This document shows, piece by piece, positions 14,085-26,429 of a DNA stretch of 64,000 nucleotides. The stretch comes from Dasyornis broadbenti. Its lineage: Eukaryota > Chordata > Aves > Passeriformes > Dasyornithidae. Position 1 is the stretch's first letter. Each line of letters opens with the position of its first letter. The notes under the pieces are model-generated. The model was not told the origin of the DNA. It made no database searches and worked only from the letters and a program-made list of their open reading frames with translations. The DNA is taken from positions 1,101,151 through 1,165,150 of the forward strand of contig VZRN01001317.1 of the NCBI GenBank assembly GCA_013397935.1. The letters are read 5' to 3'. A program made the position numbers and the translations under genes.

Positions 14085-14179
14085 ATTTTCCACACTTCTT
14101 AGGTACAGCCTGTAGTTCGTGATGTACACTCTTCCTTTAACAGGGCCATTAAATGGACACATATAAATAACATCCTTGT
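14085..14179 (-). CDS. MTM1: MTM1 coding exon 4, residues 46-77
   Basis: A 95 bp exon between an ATTTCTTACAG acceptor and a GTGAGT donor. Its first codon is split: the upstream exon supplies G and this exon supplies AC, giving Asp46. It reads DKDVIYMCPFNGPVKGRV at the start and YRLYLRSVEN at the end, where human MTM1 has DKEVIYICPFNGPIKGRV and YRLYLRSLET. This is the first strand block of the PH-GRAM domain. V49 and R69, both human disease positions, are kept with identical numbering. The exon ends in phase 0 and joins DPVV of the next exon. Confidence 0.97.
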
Positions 14180-15667
14180 CTGTAAGAAATGCAGTATTTC
14201 TTAAAAGATTGTGAAAAGACAAAATGAGAGCTAAAGACAGTATCACTTAAGTAGCAGTAAAATTTTAAAAGTGCTATACTCATAAGAGCCACTCAGAGAT
14301 GAATGAATTTAGAAAGTAATATATCAGTCTTATCTACTTGAATTATTAAGAAAATGTGAAAGACTCATATACTAAACTTGTCCAAATTAAGTGCACAGAT
14401 TTCAGTAGCCTTCCCTAGTCGTGTTTGTGTTTTCTTTCTCAGCATTAAACAGGAGAGGGCAGGACGTAGAACGGGGAGTACTGTGATTACTGTACCGTAG
14501 TCTGTTCACCATCCCAGAACAAATACATTGTTGATACTATTACATCTTTCTGTAAACAATCCTGTACTGAAGTAGCAGTTCAAGTTGTAGAGTGTTTAGG
14601 GAACACATCATGCTGCAGAGAAATACTACATTTCAATTTGAAGCAATCAAACAGAACAGGGCCATCAGCAGTGTTTCAGCAAGGACAGTAACAGAACAAA
14701 TACTAACACATACCACTCAAAAAGAAGATTTAAGTGAAGCAATGCAATCAGAATCACAGAAATGTTAAGGCTGGAAAAGGCCTCTCAGATCATTGAGTCC
14801 AACCACGACATTAAAGACTTCCATTTATTTCTTCCTGTCCACTCATTTCTTTAGCACAATTTGTTTATCTGCCTTCCACAAAAGGTACCCTACTCCACTG
14901 CAGTGCCCCAAAGCACAGACAGTTTTCGTAAGCATCACATCATACATCCATCTTAATTCCACACCCTCTCCCTCACACCTTATTCATTAAAAACAAAACT
15001 ACTTCCTCTGAATCACCATTATGCTTTCAACTCCATTTTGTTTACAAATCCACCCAACAAATCCGGGCATAGGAGAGGAGAAGATGCACAAGTAAAAAGA
15101 CAGACCCCAACAAAGACTTCCATTTCAGGAAGAGTCTCCATCAAGAAAGGAAAACTACACAATACATTGATCTCCCTTATGTTACAGCATTTCTTGTATG
15201 TAAAGGTCAACAAGAGCACAGAAGCCGTGTTTGTGCCCTGTTGTGTCAAGGAAGCATAAGATGGTACTTCGGGAATTCACATTTAGGCTTAGATTCCACA
15301 CTACTCTACACGGCATTAATGCATAGTGAGTGGCACATAGAACTCTCTTGACTTCAGAAAGCTTGGAGGAGCTCTCATAACTCAACATGTGCTACTTAAT
15401 CTGCAAATACAATTATGACACAACTTGCAATTTCTTTCTAATAGAAGATCTGTCATGTGTGAAAACCAAGATTTTAAAGACTTAGAAGTTATTTATGGTA
15501 AGTGATAGAAAGTCCCTTTTACCATTTCTTTGAAAAATTCATGACATTTCAGCACGACTTACCTTTGCCCCCAGCCCAAACCAGTCCAAGTAAAACAATT
15601 TAGTAAGATACAAGTGTCTGCCAAACTGCTGGGCATCACTGCACCAGGCAGCTGTGGAGCTTCATAC
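14180..15667 (-). other. MTM1: MTM1 intron 3, with a CR1 fragment
   Basis: Intron of 1,488 bp between the GTATGA donor and the TTACAG acceptor. It contains one short CR1 LINE end at about 14750-14807. The rest is unremarkable AT-rich sequence. Confidence 0.85.
14750..14807 (-). mobile_element. CR1 LINE, short 3'-end fragment
   Basis: On the plus strand it reads AGAATCACAGAAATGTTAAG, then GGCTGGAAAAGGCCTCTCAG and ATCATTGAGTCCAACCAC. This is the reverse complement of the well-known 3' end of avian CR1 (GTTGGACTCAATGATC..CCTTCCAACC..TCTGTGATTCT). The element is therefore inserted in minus orientation and almost completely 5'-truncated. It supports an avian origin for the window. Confidence 0.88.
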
Positions 15668-15740
15668 CTGTAACCCTGGTCTCTCCTGGCAGACGAGGTA
15701 TTTCTTCATTTTGTTCCCAGTTAGTTCCATCTTTTAAAGT
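15668..15740 (-). CDS. MTM1: MTM1 coding exon 3, residues 22-45
   Basis: A 73 bp exon (24 codons plus one base) between a TTCTTCTTTAG acceptor and a GTATGA donor. It reads TLKDGTNWEQNEEIPRLPG and then ETRVT, followed by a G that completes Asp46 in the next exon. The human counterpart is TSRDGVNRDLTEAVPRLPG then ETLIT. The IPRLPGE motif leads into the PH-GRAM domain. The first half is the most variable part of the protein between species, and here too it differs most from human. Confidence 0.95.
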
Positions 15741-16660
15741 CTAAAGAAGAAAAGCACAACAGCACATCACACTTTATTTACAATTTCAAGTTCCAGATTA
15801 AAACTTAAAAGACCAAACGTAAACATAATTCCTGCATAGGAAAGAACAGGTCTTGCCAAAATAGGAATTCACAGACTGAATGAAAGCAGGAACACACACC
15901 ACTATGTTAAAATGCAACTATGAAATATTTAAAGGTCGAACAGATCTGAAACATAAGCAGGTTTTAGTCTTTCTCCTAAAAGAACAGTCAGTTACATTTG
16001 TATTAAATTGGAATTAAATCTCTACACTGGTAAGTTCTCTGAAAGCTTTGTGCATTTAGTTTTCCCAGTACACTGGGCTTGGAAGAACAATCAACTGGAA
16101 TTACTTAAGCAATGCACTCACAACTATCACACACAATCTACTCATTTGTGACTTTCCCACGTTCAGTAGTTTCTGTTTTCTTGCACCCAGGTTACATTTT
16201 CTTCAGCTGCATAGCATTAGAAAGCAGAGGGGGATGACATTTAGATTGTTTTAATGTATTTTTCACTCCAGATGAACATCTTAAAACTGAGCCAGACAAA
16301 CATAACAAGGTATAACTTAGAAAGATTTTGTATTGCACTTGCTAAGGCAACAGAGTGCCAAAACTTTTCAAGAATGCCACAGAATATTTCAAGCTAGAAA
16401 GTGAGGATAAGAGTAAGTACATTAGAACTGATTTTAAGGAGGCTCTCATTAGTGATGACAGAGATTACTTTACCGGTAACATCCACTCCAAAAGTGTTTT
16501 AAAGCATCATAGTTAACTGCATTAGAATTTTAGCAACAAAAATAAGTGTATACATTCAAGAAGCCATTTAAATACTTATTTTTCTAACGAAATATGCAGG
16601 ATAATGACCTTTGGGAACTCTGATGTAAAAAAATAAAAACACGATAAAAGTTAGACTCAC
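15741..16660 (-). other. MTM1: MTM1 intron 2
   Basis: Intron of 920 bp between the GTGAGT donor and the CTTTAG acceptor. No repeat or gene was recognised. Confidence 0.85.
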
Positions 16661-16723
16661 CCGTTTACTTGAGGAATTCTCCAAGGAGTTTGAATTATAT
16701 TTAGGTGTCGATGATGAGGCCAT
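16661..16723 (-). CDS. MTM1: MTM1 coding exon 2 with the start codon, residues 1-21
   Basis: The coding part is 63 bp and reads MASSSTPKYNSNSLENSSS then KR, against human [21 protein letters not shown]. The ATG at 16723-16721 has G at -3 and G at +4, a good initiation context, and lies 9 bases inside the exon. The exon starts at 16732 after a CACTCGGCAG acceptor and ends at a GTGAGT donor. No in-frame upstream ATG is present in the 9-base leader. The remaining 5' UTR must be in an upstream non-coding exon, presumably at the CpG island near 26.3 kb. From this start the seven exons give exactly 226 codons. Confidence 0.96.
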
Positions 16724-16732
16724 GTCAGGTAT
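16724..16732 (-). other. MTM1: MTM1 5' UTR part of exon 2
   Basis: Nine non-coding bases, ATACCTGAC, between the CTCGGCAG acceptor and the ATG. Human MTM1 also has a non-coding first exon, so this arrangement is expected. Confidence 0.85.
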
Positions 16733-17927
16733 CTGCCGAGTGAACATAAATTGGAAACTTAAAACTTCTTCCTGAACTACAGACTATTTCCAGGAGAGAT
16801 TTTAGACCTTTGAGGTCCACAGGTAGACATCAAGAACTTACAAGACTGTCTTGCAAGCTACTAGTAATTAAAAAAATTACACAATGCCTCATAATTGAAG
16901 GTCCCTATTCAAAAACATCCAATTCTAACAAGAAAGTCATTACTAGCTTTGCAAGTGGATCTTATTATAAGGAATATTCTGACTCAAGCTCTATATTGGA
17001 ATTCAGATGTTGGAATATGAGTATTAGCTCAGTAAACAGACATTAGAGTGCTTGTTTTAAGTCACTGTATACACATATTATGAAATGCAACCTACTTGGA
17101 GTATTGTTATTGCACAGCTCTTGAAGTCACAAGCATGTCAATACACTCAAATGTTTCAAGTTTAAAAGACAAAACAAAAAAAAGCAGGACTTCCACAGTA
17201 CTTCTCTGTTTAAAAACAATCCATTTCCTAACTGGAGCTTCAGTTAGTACACCAAAAGAGTGACTGTCCAGCCTTCTGGTCTGAACAACCTTCATGTATT
17301 TAAAGGAAACGGATTTTATTTTTTAAATAGTATTAATTAAAGACAGTACCTTGCATGACACAGAATTCATCATCTTAATTTCCCAACATTGCACAAGGGA
17401 ACTCTAGAACTAACACTGGGAAAACACTCAGACTTCCCTTTCACTATTCACACACCCTTCATCAACCAATCTGACATCACACAGCAATCTTGAAGAGATT
17501 CTTTTTTTTTTGGATGGGGGATGAAAGACAATTACAGACTGCACAACCTTTGTTTCTATTGCAGAAATTTGTAGTCTTTCAAAAGGCCTTTCTCTCTCCT
17601 CTCAACACTGGAAAGTTTGGACAGATCTCTCTGCACCATGACAAAGCAGCCGATGCTCCTGTGCAACAGCGGGCTGACAGTGACACTGCAACAGTCCTGC
17701 GGCAGCAACACATTAAACTGCAAGAGGCAAAATGCTTTGACATCACGGTCACAGTACAGGAACGTGTGTGTGCAGGAATAAAGTGGGAAACCACATCCTG
17801 AAGTTCTACAGGTTTGTTACCCAAGTCCTCCATATCTCATTAAGATGACAGGAAACCTGACATTGTGTTTAAAACGGTAATACTCAGTGATACAGCTTAG
17901 CAGTAAAAAAAATCATATTGCTCCACC

Positions 17928-17956
17928 AAAAAAAAAAAAAAAATTAAAAAAAAAAA
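17928..17956 (+). repeat. A-rich tract (A16 TT A11)
   Basis: Runs of 16 and 11 A separated by TT, in MTM1 intron 1. No adjacent retroelement body was recognised. Confidence 0.9.
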
Positions 17957-19714
17957 TTGGAAAGGAACACACATTCAGTTGAAAAATTAAGAAAAAGAGT
18001 TTGAGTGCCACAGAGCCTGTGTGACCCTGTCACACAGAGGTTTCTACTTCCCTTCTGCGTCTCCAGCTACCTCAACTTTCTCCAAACACTAAAACAGGGG
18101 CCCCGAACTAATTTTAGTGCAATGCCAACAATTTCAATGAAAAGCTATTTGTAATCACAATTAAATCACTGTACTGTCAAACTACCCTCCACAGAAATAC
18201 TATTGCAACACTGAAATCTAATGTTTTGACCACAGAGTATTAAGAGAAAATATTTTCATAGCTTTTCCTTCCTTGTAATATCTTACATACTATAAAACTT
18301 ACAGCAGATTTAACTTGTGCTTTATTGCTATGCCAACTTGTCAAAATCCAGTATTTGTTCAGATGACTTTCCTTAATTTATAGAAGTTTAAAGTTTTATA
18401 AAGGCAAAAGGCATATTTACTCAGAAGGTTCTTTAAAAAAATTTCCATATGAAGTGGCTTCCATTTGTATTTTAAGAGGAAAATGCCAGGTGAGACAAAG
18501 GCACAGCAGCCCCAGTTCTTCAATGTTAGCAGAGACTAAGTAACTGGAACTTTTAACTAGAGCTCACATAAATTTAAATTAAGGCTGCGCCAACCACAGG
18601 AGACAAGAGAGCACAAACAAGCCCTAGAAAAGTGACTTTTAAAGGATGTGACCACCCTGAATAGATCTGCACTGCAAAATGGAAATTCTGTCTGCAGCAG
18701 GTACTGTTGCACCCGAGCTGACTGTTGATCTTGCAACCACAGCTGCTCCAGCAGCGAAGCCACAGGAGGAGCTCAGCTGAGGCCATAGGAGCCCACCCAG
18801 CACCCTGGACACTCACCCTGGAGCCAGCCCACTGCCAAAGCTCAGAAAAACAAAAGCTTGTTTGGACATTCGTTATGCCTTCCAATCACAGCATACTCCT
18901 GCTGCTCACACAGAGAACAGCACCAAGTGTTTCAAAAGCCTTCAGTTTCCTCATTTGCTTTCTGTATTATTTCTTCCCCTTACTGCACATTCACTAAATT
19001 TTGGCTGAAGTGTAGCATTACACGAGGTGAGTTAAGATTCTGAAATAATTCAGAACACTGACTACAATTCACACTGAAATGGGGAAAAGTTAAAAGAAAT
19101 AGGCAGAGATCCTTTCAGGTTCTCAGAAAAAATTCTCTTTGAGTAACCTGACGACACAGAGGGACAGAACTTCCCTCCACACTGCCACCCCACCAGGCCA
19201 CTTCAAGCAAATAAGATGTGTGTGGGTCTTGCAGTGGACGTTTGTGTGTGTTACTGTGTATGCAAGTTTACTCTGTGTAAAATTCCCCCAACTCTCCATG
19301 AGACCCATTTCTTTAAACACACTTCACAGTGAGAATAAATTCATTATCTGACTTCAATGTCTACAGAAAACTTTATTCTAGAATTACAACAACTACTCTG
19401 TTTCATTTCCAACACTTTAATGATGCAAATTAGACTTATTCAGAGCTAATCAAGTTGAATAAATATGTAATGAAGATAAGGTGTTATCTGTCATGGTATG
19501 TTTTAAACCCATCAAATATTTTCACTAAAATTAACATGAGTTTATTTCATCAGTATGCAAGGGGAAGAATTCTTCTAAATGCTACAAAAAATTTGCTCTG
19601 AAATCCAGTCATACCTAAAAATCCTAATACTAATAAGCATATATATAACCACCCACATCTCTGTAAGTAAACTATGTCCTAGTAATTAATTATAGAGCAC
19701 TCATTAGACAGCGT

Positions 19715-20214
19715 TTAGAGCAGTGTCCACTTTTGGACCCCAGTAAAAGACAGGCATTGATAAATTGCAACAGGTTCAACTGAGGCTCCCCAAGAGGACC
19801 AGAATCTGGAGCACCTGCCCTACATAGAGAAGCTGAAGGAGCTGGGAATTGTTCAGCCTGAAGAAGAGACTTCAGTGAGACCTCACAGCTGCCCACTGCT
19901 CTCTCTGATGTAGTTGCTGAGAAGGCAGAATCAGGGTCTTCGAACTCGTGAGTGACAAGATACAACAGAAATCCAAACAAACTAGATTGCAGCTTGCTTT
20001 CAGGGAAAAAACCAACACACCCCTTCTTTTGCACCATAAGGCAGTCAGGCTGTGAAAACAGGGCCCAAGGAGGTTGCAGTCTTCATCCTCAGAGGCTTCT
20101 AAGACCCAGCCGAATTGAGCTTTGAGCAAGTGGGTCTGATCCTGCTTTGAGTAAGGGGTTGAACTGGAGGCCTCCTGAAGCCCCTACCAACCTGGATTAC
20201 GCTATGCTTCTGTG
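19715..20214 (+). mobile_element. CR1 LINE, 5'-truncated and degraded
   Basis: Plus-strand CR1 landmarks appear in the right order: CAGTGTCCACTTTTGGACCC, ATTGATAAATTGCAACAGG, GGAGCACCTGCC, GAGAAGCTGAAGGAGCTGGG, GTTCAGCCTGAAGAAGAG, GGAGGTTGCAGTCTTCATCC, then GATCCTGCTTTGAGTAAGGG and CCTACCAACCTGGATTACGC, ending CTATGCTTCTGTGAT. The last part is the CR1 3' terminus with its short terminal repeat. Only about the last 500 bases of the element remain, with many substitutions, so it is an old inactive copy. Confidence 0.88.
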
Positions 20215-21877
20215 ATCTTCAGACAACACACAAGATTAGCTTCTCATTAAAAGTACCCATCAAACAAGGACACACCCTTAAGGAAGTGGACTTCTCTATA
20301 TCAAGAGAAAACAAGTCTTCAGAAACATTTAAAATGAACATGAAATACTTCGTTTTATAATATTATTTCTTTTTCTGTCTAATTGTAGAAGCAGCTTCTG
20401 GCAGCCTCCCAAAGTAATACTGCCATGAACAATTTAAAAAACATACTTCACCATAGTCTTAAAATAGCTACAACTTTCTCATTATCATGGAGCAGCAGTA
20501 GTCCTTCCACACAGGGAGAAATCTTGCAAGTAGTTTTCCACTGCAAGCACATTTTATTCTCCAGTATCACCCCTGTGTACTTCTACACTTGCACAAAAAT
20601 TGATAACCATACGAAGTTAACACTTGTCAGTAGCTGAACAGAAGGAGAATTACTCCGCAAATTTAAAACAAATCAGACAACTTTGTTTATGATATTCTGC
20701 AATTACAAATAGTTGAACATTCTTTCCTGAATCTAGAATAGCAAGGAGACAAAGCATTTTTACTGGATTTAACTTGAGCTAATAAACAAAGCTTTGTTAA
20801 AGTTATCAGAACTTAATATAGTAACACTATCAAGAACTGTAGGCTCCAATGATCTTACAATAACAATTAAACTACTTGGAATCTGTATTTTCATTAAACA
20901 TGATATTTATACTTGTGCTTCCTAGGATTCGTGGGAATGGAGGCACACAGAGCAACACTTGAGAGGCATGTTGGTAGAGCTCTCTTTGCTATAGTAACAG
21001 CATATAGAACTAGTATGAATATACCGCCTTGTGTTTCCTATAACAAAATTAAAAGCATAAAATACAAAGTCCTAAAACCAAAGCCATGCCTGTCAGAACC
21101 ACAAGTGCACAGAAATAACATTCAGAATACAGCAGAACTCTAGGAATTTCTAAGACAGAATCCAAGTTAAACTAAGACAACTTTGAAGGAAAAAGGGAAA
21201 AAAATCGTACTTCACTCTAAGTATCAAGCAGAAAAGAATATAAATCCTTTACAAAATATATATGGAAAAGCAGCAGTCCTGAAGCGTCAAGCCAACAACA
21301 GCATCTAAGTTATCAGAGTCACCAAAATAAGCATCAGCATCTTTACACCAGTAAATAGGTATTTAATCTAATGAAGTCAAGAGCAGTCATTCATCTCAGT
21401 AAAAGTTAGTCAAATTTTAGGATAAGATATAAAGGTATAAAGGGATACAAAACAAGTCACAATAAAGATCTTAGGTAACGAAGGCAGTTTTCCAGACATC
21501 AGCCGTCCCTAACCAAAGAGCACCAAACAAACAAAATGAAACACAGTGAGACAAAAGTGCCACAACCAACTAATCAAGTCCACAACAATAAATACATCTC
21601 TTTCAAGCTTATTTAACCAGCTATATTTTAGTACAAAGGAATTATACTCAGAAACAAAAATAAGGCAGCAGAAGTCTCCAAAGTTTAACAATGCCACAAA
21701 AAAAAAAAGCAGCACAAGGCAGAACACTCCAGTTTCAAAAAGCTAAAATAGGCAAACTAAAATCCTGCAGAAAATCCACACCAGAGAAATACTTGCTGAT
21801 ACATATTTCCAAGAGATATAAACCCAACAACAATTTCCTGCAACAGTGAAAGACACTACAATGCAGGCGGGATTTAG

Positions 21878-22140
21878 GGCAAAACCCCTTTGGGCTGGAA
21901 GGGACCTCTGTAGGTCATGTGGTCCAATTCCCCTGGAATGAGCAGGGGTATCTTTAAGTAGATCAGGTTGCTCAGAGCCCTGTCTGACCTGACCTCAAAT
22001 GTTTCCAGAGATGAGGCATCCTTTCTGGGCAACCTGTGGCAGTGTTTCACCACTGTCATTGTGAAAAGCTTTTTCCCTTTAACTAGTCTAAGCTGACCCT
22101 CTTGTACATTAAACCACCACCCTTGTGCCAGTTACATCAA
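21878..22140 (-). mobile_element. CR1 LINE, 5'-truncated 3' end
   Basis: On the plus strand it reads GGGCTGGAAGGGACCTCTGT, then GGTCATGTGGTCCAATTCCC, GATCAGGTTGCTCAGAGCCC, GGGCAACCTGTGGCAGTG and TAACTAGTCTAAGCTGACCC. These are the antisense forms of the CR1 3' untranslated end, so the copy lies in minus orientation. The terminal short tandem repeat is missing or decayed. It sits in MTM1 intron 1. Confidence 0.9.
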
Positions 22141-25100
22141 ATTCATCAATAAACACTATTAAAAAAATCAGTATCCTACAAAAAAAGTATCACAAAAACC
22201 CTCTCAATCTAAAGCTGTTTGCTCAGCACCAATTCTTCACCAGGCTTCCCATCCCTAAGAAATATGCACTCCAGAACCCCTCATGTTGCCAATTCTCTGT
22301 TAGACTGTACAGCAGCTGCACAATGCAACACGGACTGCTGAATTTGTTTGTCAAGAGCCAGAAGCGCTCCCTCTCCCAGAAAAAGCATCCTCTTGTTCCC
22401 TAATGTGCCCTGCATTTGACAGGACAAGTCATTGTCCCCAAAGGATTCAACACAAACAAATACAAACAAACAAAATTCACAACAGTCAAGTGATTGCTAA
22501 TTCACCAAACAAATTACAGCTGCATCATTTGCCTGCCCACTCATATTTTACAGGCTCACTATGGCAGGGAGTTTTCAAGATATCAGGAGAAAGACCTCAC
22601 ACTAACAAAAATCGGTATCCTGACAATAGAAATTTACAAATAGCAGCAAAAGAAACAGCTTGGCAGAAAGTTCGGCAGAAAATTTCTCAGTGTCACCAGG
22701 TCCTACACACTTCCATTTACGTTTCCTGAAAAAAAAAAACAACCTCTTGTAGCTTGTACATGGAATCCAGGTATTGAATAAAGAATAGCTGGAGGAAGTA
22801 AAAAAGTCCTCAGTTCTGTCTTGATTGATATTTCTTCTGTCTGCATTTGAAATTTTGTTTTACTGTCTTGATGCAATTTAACTCCCACCCTATTTTCAAA
22901 GTAAATCACAACTTCCAACAAGATCTAACATAAAGGTCTGCAACATTACTTTTTCTAATTATCAACCCAATTGCCTCCTCCTTTCAAATTATATTGAAAA
23001 TATAGCTTAGGGTGATATCTTTCTTTCAAAATAATTACGAGTCCTCTCACAAAGAGAGGTGATACAGTAGAACACATGCCATCATGGATCTGTTAGTTAG
23101 GTATTTTTCATGCTTTATATCATCATTATAAAGAAACGCAGCATCATCTTTAGTAGTAATATATGTAATTATTTGCTAAGGCCTGTTTACCAGCAATTGT
23201 CAGAGTTCTATTCCTTGCAATTTATGCTAACAATCATTTCTGTCCACTTGTACTCACTTACTGCTAATCTTGTATTTGTTCTGTGTGTATTACCTTTCCC
23301 TTGCCATGATAATCTTTTCTGCTGGACTGCTTCTTAATATTCAATCTAGTAGCCGAGTTCTAAAGTGGAAGTGCAGTCCTGTGAGTGGATCAAAGGAAGC
23401 AGTGGTTTTCCCTTTAACAATTAAATCTACCTAGATTAAGTGGCATGACAGAAGTGAGTGGGTTTTTTAAGGAACCATTTGTCAGATTACCTCTGGAATC
23501 AACATTACATCTGTAGGAAACTTATGCTTGAAGGCTGATCCGTGGCTTTCTACCCAGCCTGTTTTCACTACTTTGCATCCCCTGCAGGGAATGCATACCT
23601 CCCACATTGTCAAAAGCTGATGCAGTTGACAGGAAAGCCTATGGGATAGCAAACACAGCTTCCAAGTTTTCTATTAAGAAAGTCTTCAGTTGCTCTCTGC
23701 TCATTCTTCTTGAAAGATATCCCCTTAGGCCACTGTAGTTCTATTGCTAAAGATTTAACTGATGATTCCACAAGAGAAATGGAAATTATATCTGTTACAC
23801 AATGATATACTGTATTAAAAAATGACACTGTAACAGTTAAAATTACATCCCCTATTCAGACTTTGCTTCCAACTTTCCTTTAAGAACATGTACAACCCAA
23901 GCATCAGACTCATCCTCTGCCATCTGCTGTTTAGTTCCACCTTCCACTACATGAATACACATAACGCCAAGGAGAAAGTACCACTCTGAGCTGGTCTGTG
24001 CTTAAAAAGATAGGCTAAATGGACTATGACTTCATAAGACTACGATGAAATCATCCACAAATCGTTGTTTGCTTCCATCCCTAAGAAAGGGGAGATTGGG
24101 ACTACCCTACCTAAGTCATTCACGGGGCAGCACCACACTTCTGGGTGTGCTCTCTTTCAAGCAACAGGCAGGGACTTTGCTGGGCATAGAAACTTGGATA
24201 CTTTCCACACTGATGGGTCCAGTCACATCCCAGTCTCTGGTGTACAGCCTTTCCACTCACTACATGCAACAACACAGCAAAAACGTTGCACATCAGTTAC
24301 TTAGATTTCATTGGGAAAAAACACATCCCATCTTACACAAAAGTGTAATGCAGTCTACTTAAAGGCACTTACTTTTGTTCTCTCTTGCTCAGAAGCCTCC
24401 AGACTTAACAAGTCATTTCAGTTGTATAAAATATAGATGCCCACTTCAGTGTCAGACGACAGGAAAACTGTGTTCATTCCTTCAACTTTACAGCAGTTGA
24501 CTTTTGTGCTGCAGCTGGCCCCTAAACAGGAATGGAGCAGGTAGGAAGACGTCAGCATCGCCACAAAATTTCAAAGGACACTACTTTTAAAAACTTCAGA
24601 AAGGAAGCAAAGTCACAGAACAGTTGCTATTAAAAACATTCTGGAGAAAGCAAACAGTACTAGTTCTTTTTATGTTTTATCTTATGTCAGGAGGTGGTAT
24701 CAAGCAGGTAGAGGTGAGAACCTTCTCTTTTAAAACTCTAAGAACTAGTTTTAAAATGTTTTTAAGTTAGCTTCTTTTCCAAAATACACTCAGGAATGAC
24801 TTTAATATGAAAGCTGCTATGTCACTTGGTCGAGTTAGAAAGAACAGACCATGAAACAAAAAACTTATTTCTACCCGATTCAAGTTCTTAGAGAAAACAG
24901 TGTGTTGTGTCCTTTAAAACAGTACACACAATATTTACAGCTTTACAGTTACTTCGCATTAAATCAGTCGTGCACTCAAATTAACTATTGGTAATTAACT
25001 CCATAGCTCTACACACAGGACCCTGAGGATGCTACAAGCCCATCTCTTCAGCAAGTGTTTTCTGCAAGTTTCCTTCTGACCAAGCATAGAATGATAAACA

Positions 25101-26039
25101 GTGTCAAAAGGGAAAATTCTGCATTTTATTGAAAACAGCTCTATAGCTCATCTCCTGGGACACTTGCCATACAGTGAAGTCAGAGCACCAGAAGTTCCAT
25201 GTGTTAAGACTCTGTTAATAACTGTACAGCCTAACTTTTTTAACCACCTAAACCACAAATTAACTTTAAAAAGAAAACTATAGCAGGAACGAGGTTCTGG
25301 TTTTGCATTATACTATTCCTGTACCATGAGATGCCTGGTCCTTCAAATCTGGCTAATGATAAACAAATGTATGACCTTAGCAAGCAATGGGCACAATTCC
25401 TGCCCCAGAAAAGGAGCTGTGCTGTAAAGCCAAAGCACTTTTTAAACATTCAATTTTTGTCAGTGCCTACTGTGGCAAGCCAATTTACAGACCCACTGCA
25501 AAACACCTAACATCCTCATAATTTAACACTGAATTTGCCTATGCTGCTTTTTACAGCAGTAAGAAAAATGGGGGTTTCTGTGAAAAAAAAGCTAATACCC
25601 TTCTTACACACCTAAAACACGTACATCTGAAAAATCCCCACACCAACAAACCAAAACCCACCAGCCACACTAAGTAGAAAACATGCCTTTTGACTGCCAC
25701 AACACAAAAATCAGCAAGCAGAAAGTCTGTCATCTTCAAGAACCATTTCTTGCTTTAAATCAACTAAAAAGTTTGCTCTGAAATGGAAGGTTTCAGCTTT
25801 TCAGCCGTGAGCTCTGAAAGAAGTCACATGCCTCAGAACAAAATTTAAGCCAGTCAGAAATGAACACTACAGCGGCTTAAAGGTCTGAAAGCGAATCAAG
25901 AGCACTCGGGATGATTTCACATCACAGGAGAGAACTTAACAGGAAAAGTAAGCATTACACTTCAGAGATGTCTTTGCTGAGCCACGACATTCAGCAACGT
26001 CTCGCTGCCGGATGGATGCTGAACATAGGGGCGTGAGTC

Positions 26040-26256
26040 AGGAGAAGCCGGAGCCGAGCGGCCACAAACAGTCTGGGAAATCGAGCCCCGCCAGCCGCCG
26101 GGCCCCACGGACACTCCCCAGACCCACCGACACTCCCGGGCCCCGCACTCGAGAACGCCTGGGCCCCGCACCGACACTCCCTGGCTGGCCCCAGCGATAC
26201 ACAGCGGCTCCGCACCGACTCTCCCCGACACTGCCCGGCCCCGCACCGTCACTCAC
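26040..26256 (+). repeat. imperfect GC-rich tandem repeat beside the gap
   Basis: Degenerate units built on GGCCCCGCACCGACACTCCC recur at about 26101-26256 (CCACGGACACTCCCC, CCACCGACACTCCCGG, CCCCGCACCGACACTCCC, CCCCGACACTGCCC, CCCCGCACCGTCACTC). The array runs into the N block, and its repetitiveness may be why the gap was left. Unit length is uneven, roughly 16-30 bases. Confidence 0.6.
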
Positions 26257-26429
26257 NNNNNNNNNNNNNNNNNNNNNNNNNNNNNNNNNNNNNNNNNNNN
26301 NNNNNNNNNNNNNNNNNNNNNNNNNNNNNNNNNNNNNNNNNNNNNNNNNNNNNNNNNNNNNNNNNNNNNNNNNNNNNNNNNNNNNNNNNNNNNNNNNNNN
26401 NNNNNNNNNNNNNNNNNNNNNNNNNNNNN
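26257..26429. other. assembly gap, 173 N
   Basis: Run of N in the CpG island. It probably hides part of MTM1 exon 1. Protein frames that read through it have no meaning. Confidence 0.99.

Larger units (their letters stand above)
16733..26256 (-). other. MTM1: MTM1 intron 1 (about 9.5 kb)
   Basis: A long intron between the exon 2 acceptor and a GTGAGT at 26256-26251 that touches the assembly gap. It contains two CR1 fragments (about 19715-20214 plus, 21878-22140 minus), an A-rich tract at 17928-17956 and many short chance frames. A 103-codon plus-strand frame at 17490-17801 is not like any family I know. The upper boundary depends on exon 1, which I infer but do not see. Confidence 0.65.

Noticed and set aside
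1475..14179. MTMR2 as the identity of the myotubularin gene
   Set aside because: A Mastermind-like neighbour first suggested MAML2-MTMR2. The exon spellings (VPYNATDDDL, FRSRNRIP, ISRIEKM, LDITCK, YNPMSEYRRQ) match MTM1 and differ from MTMR2 as I recall it.
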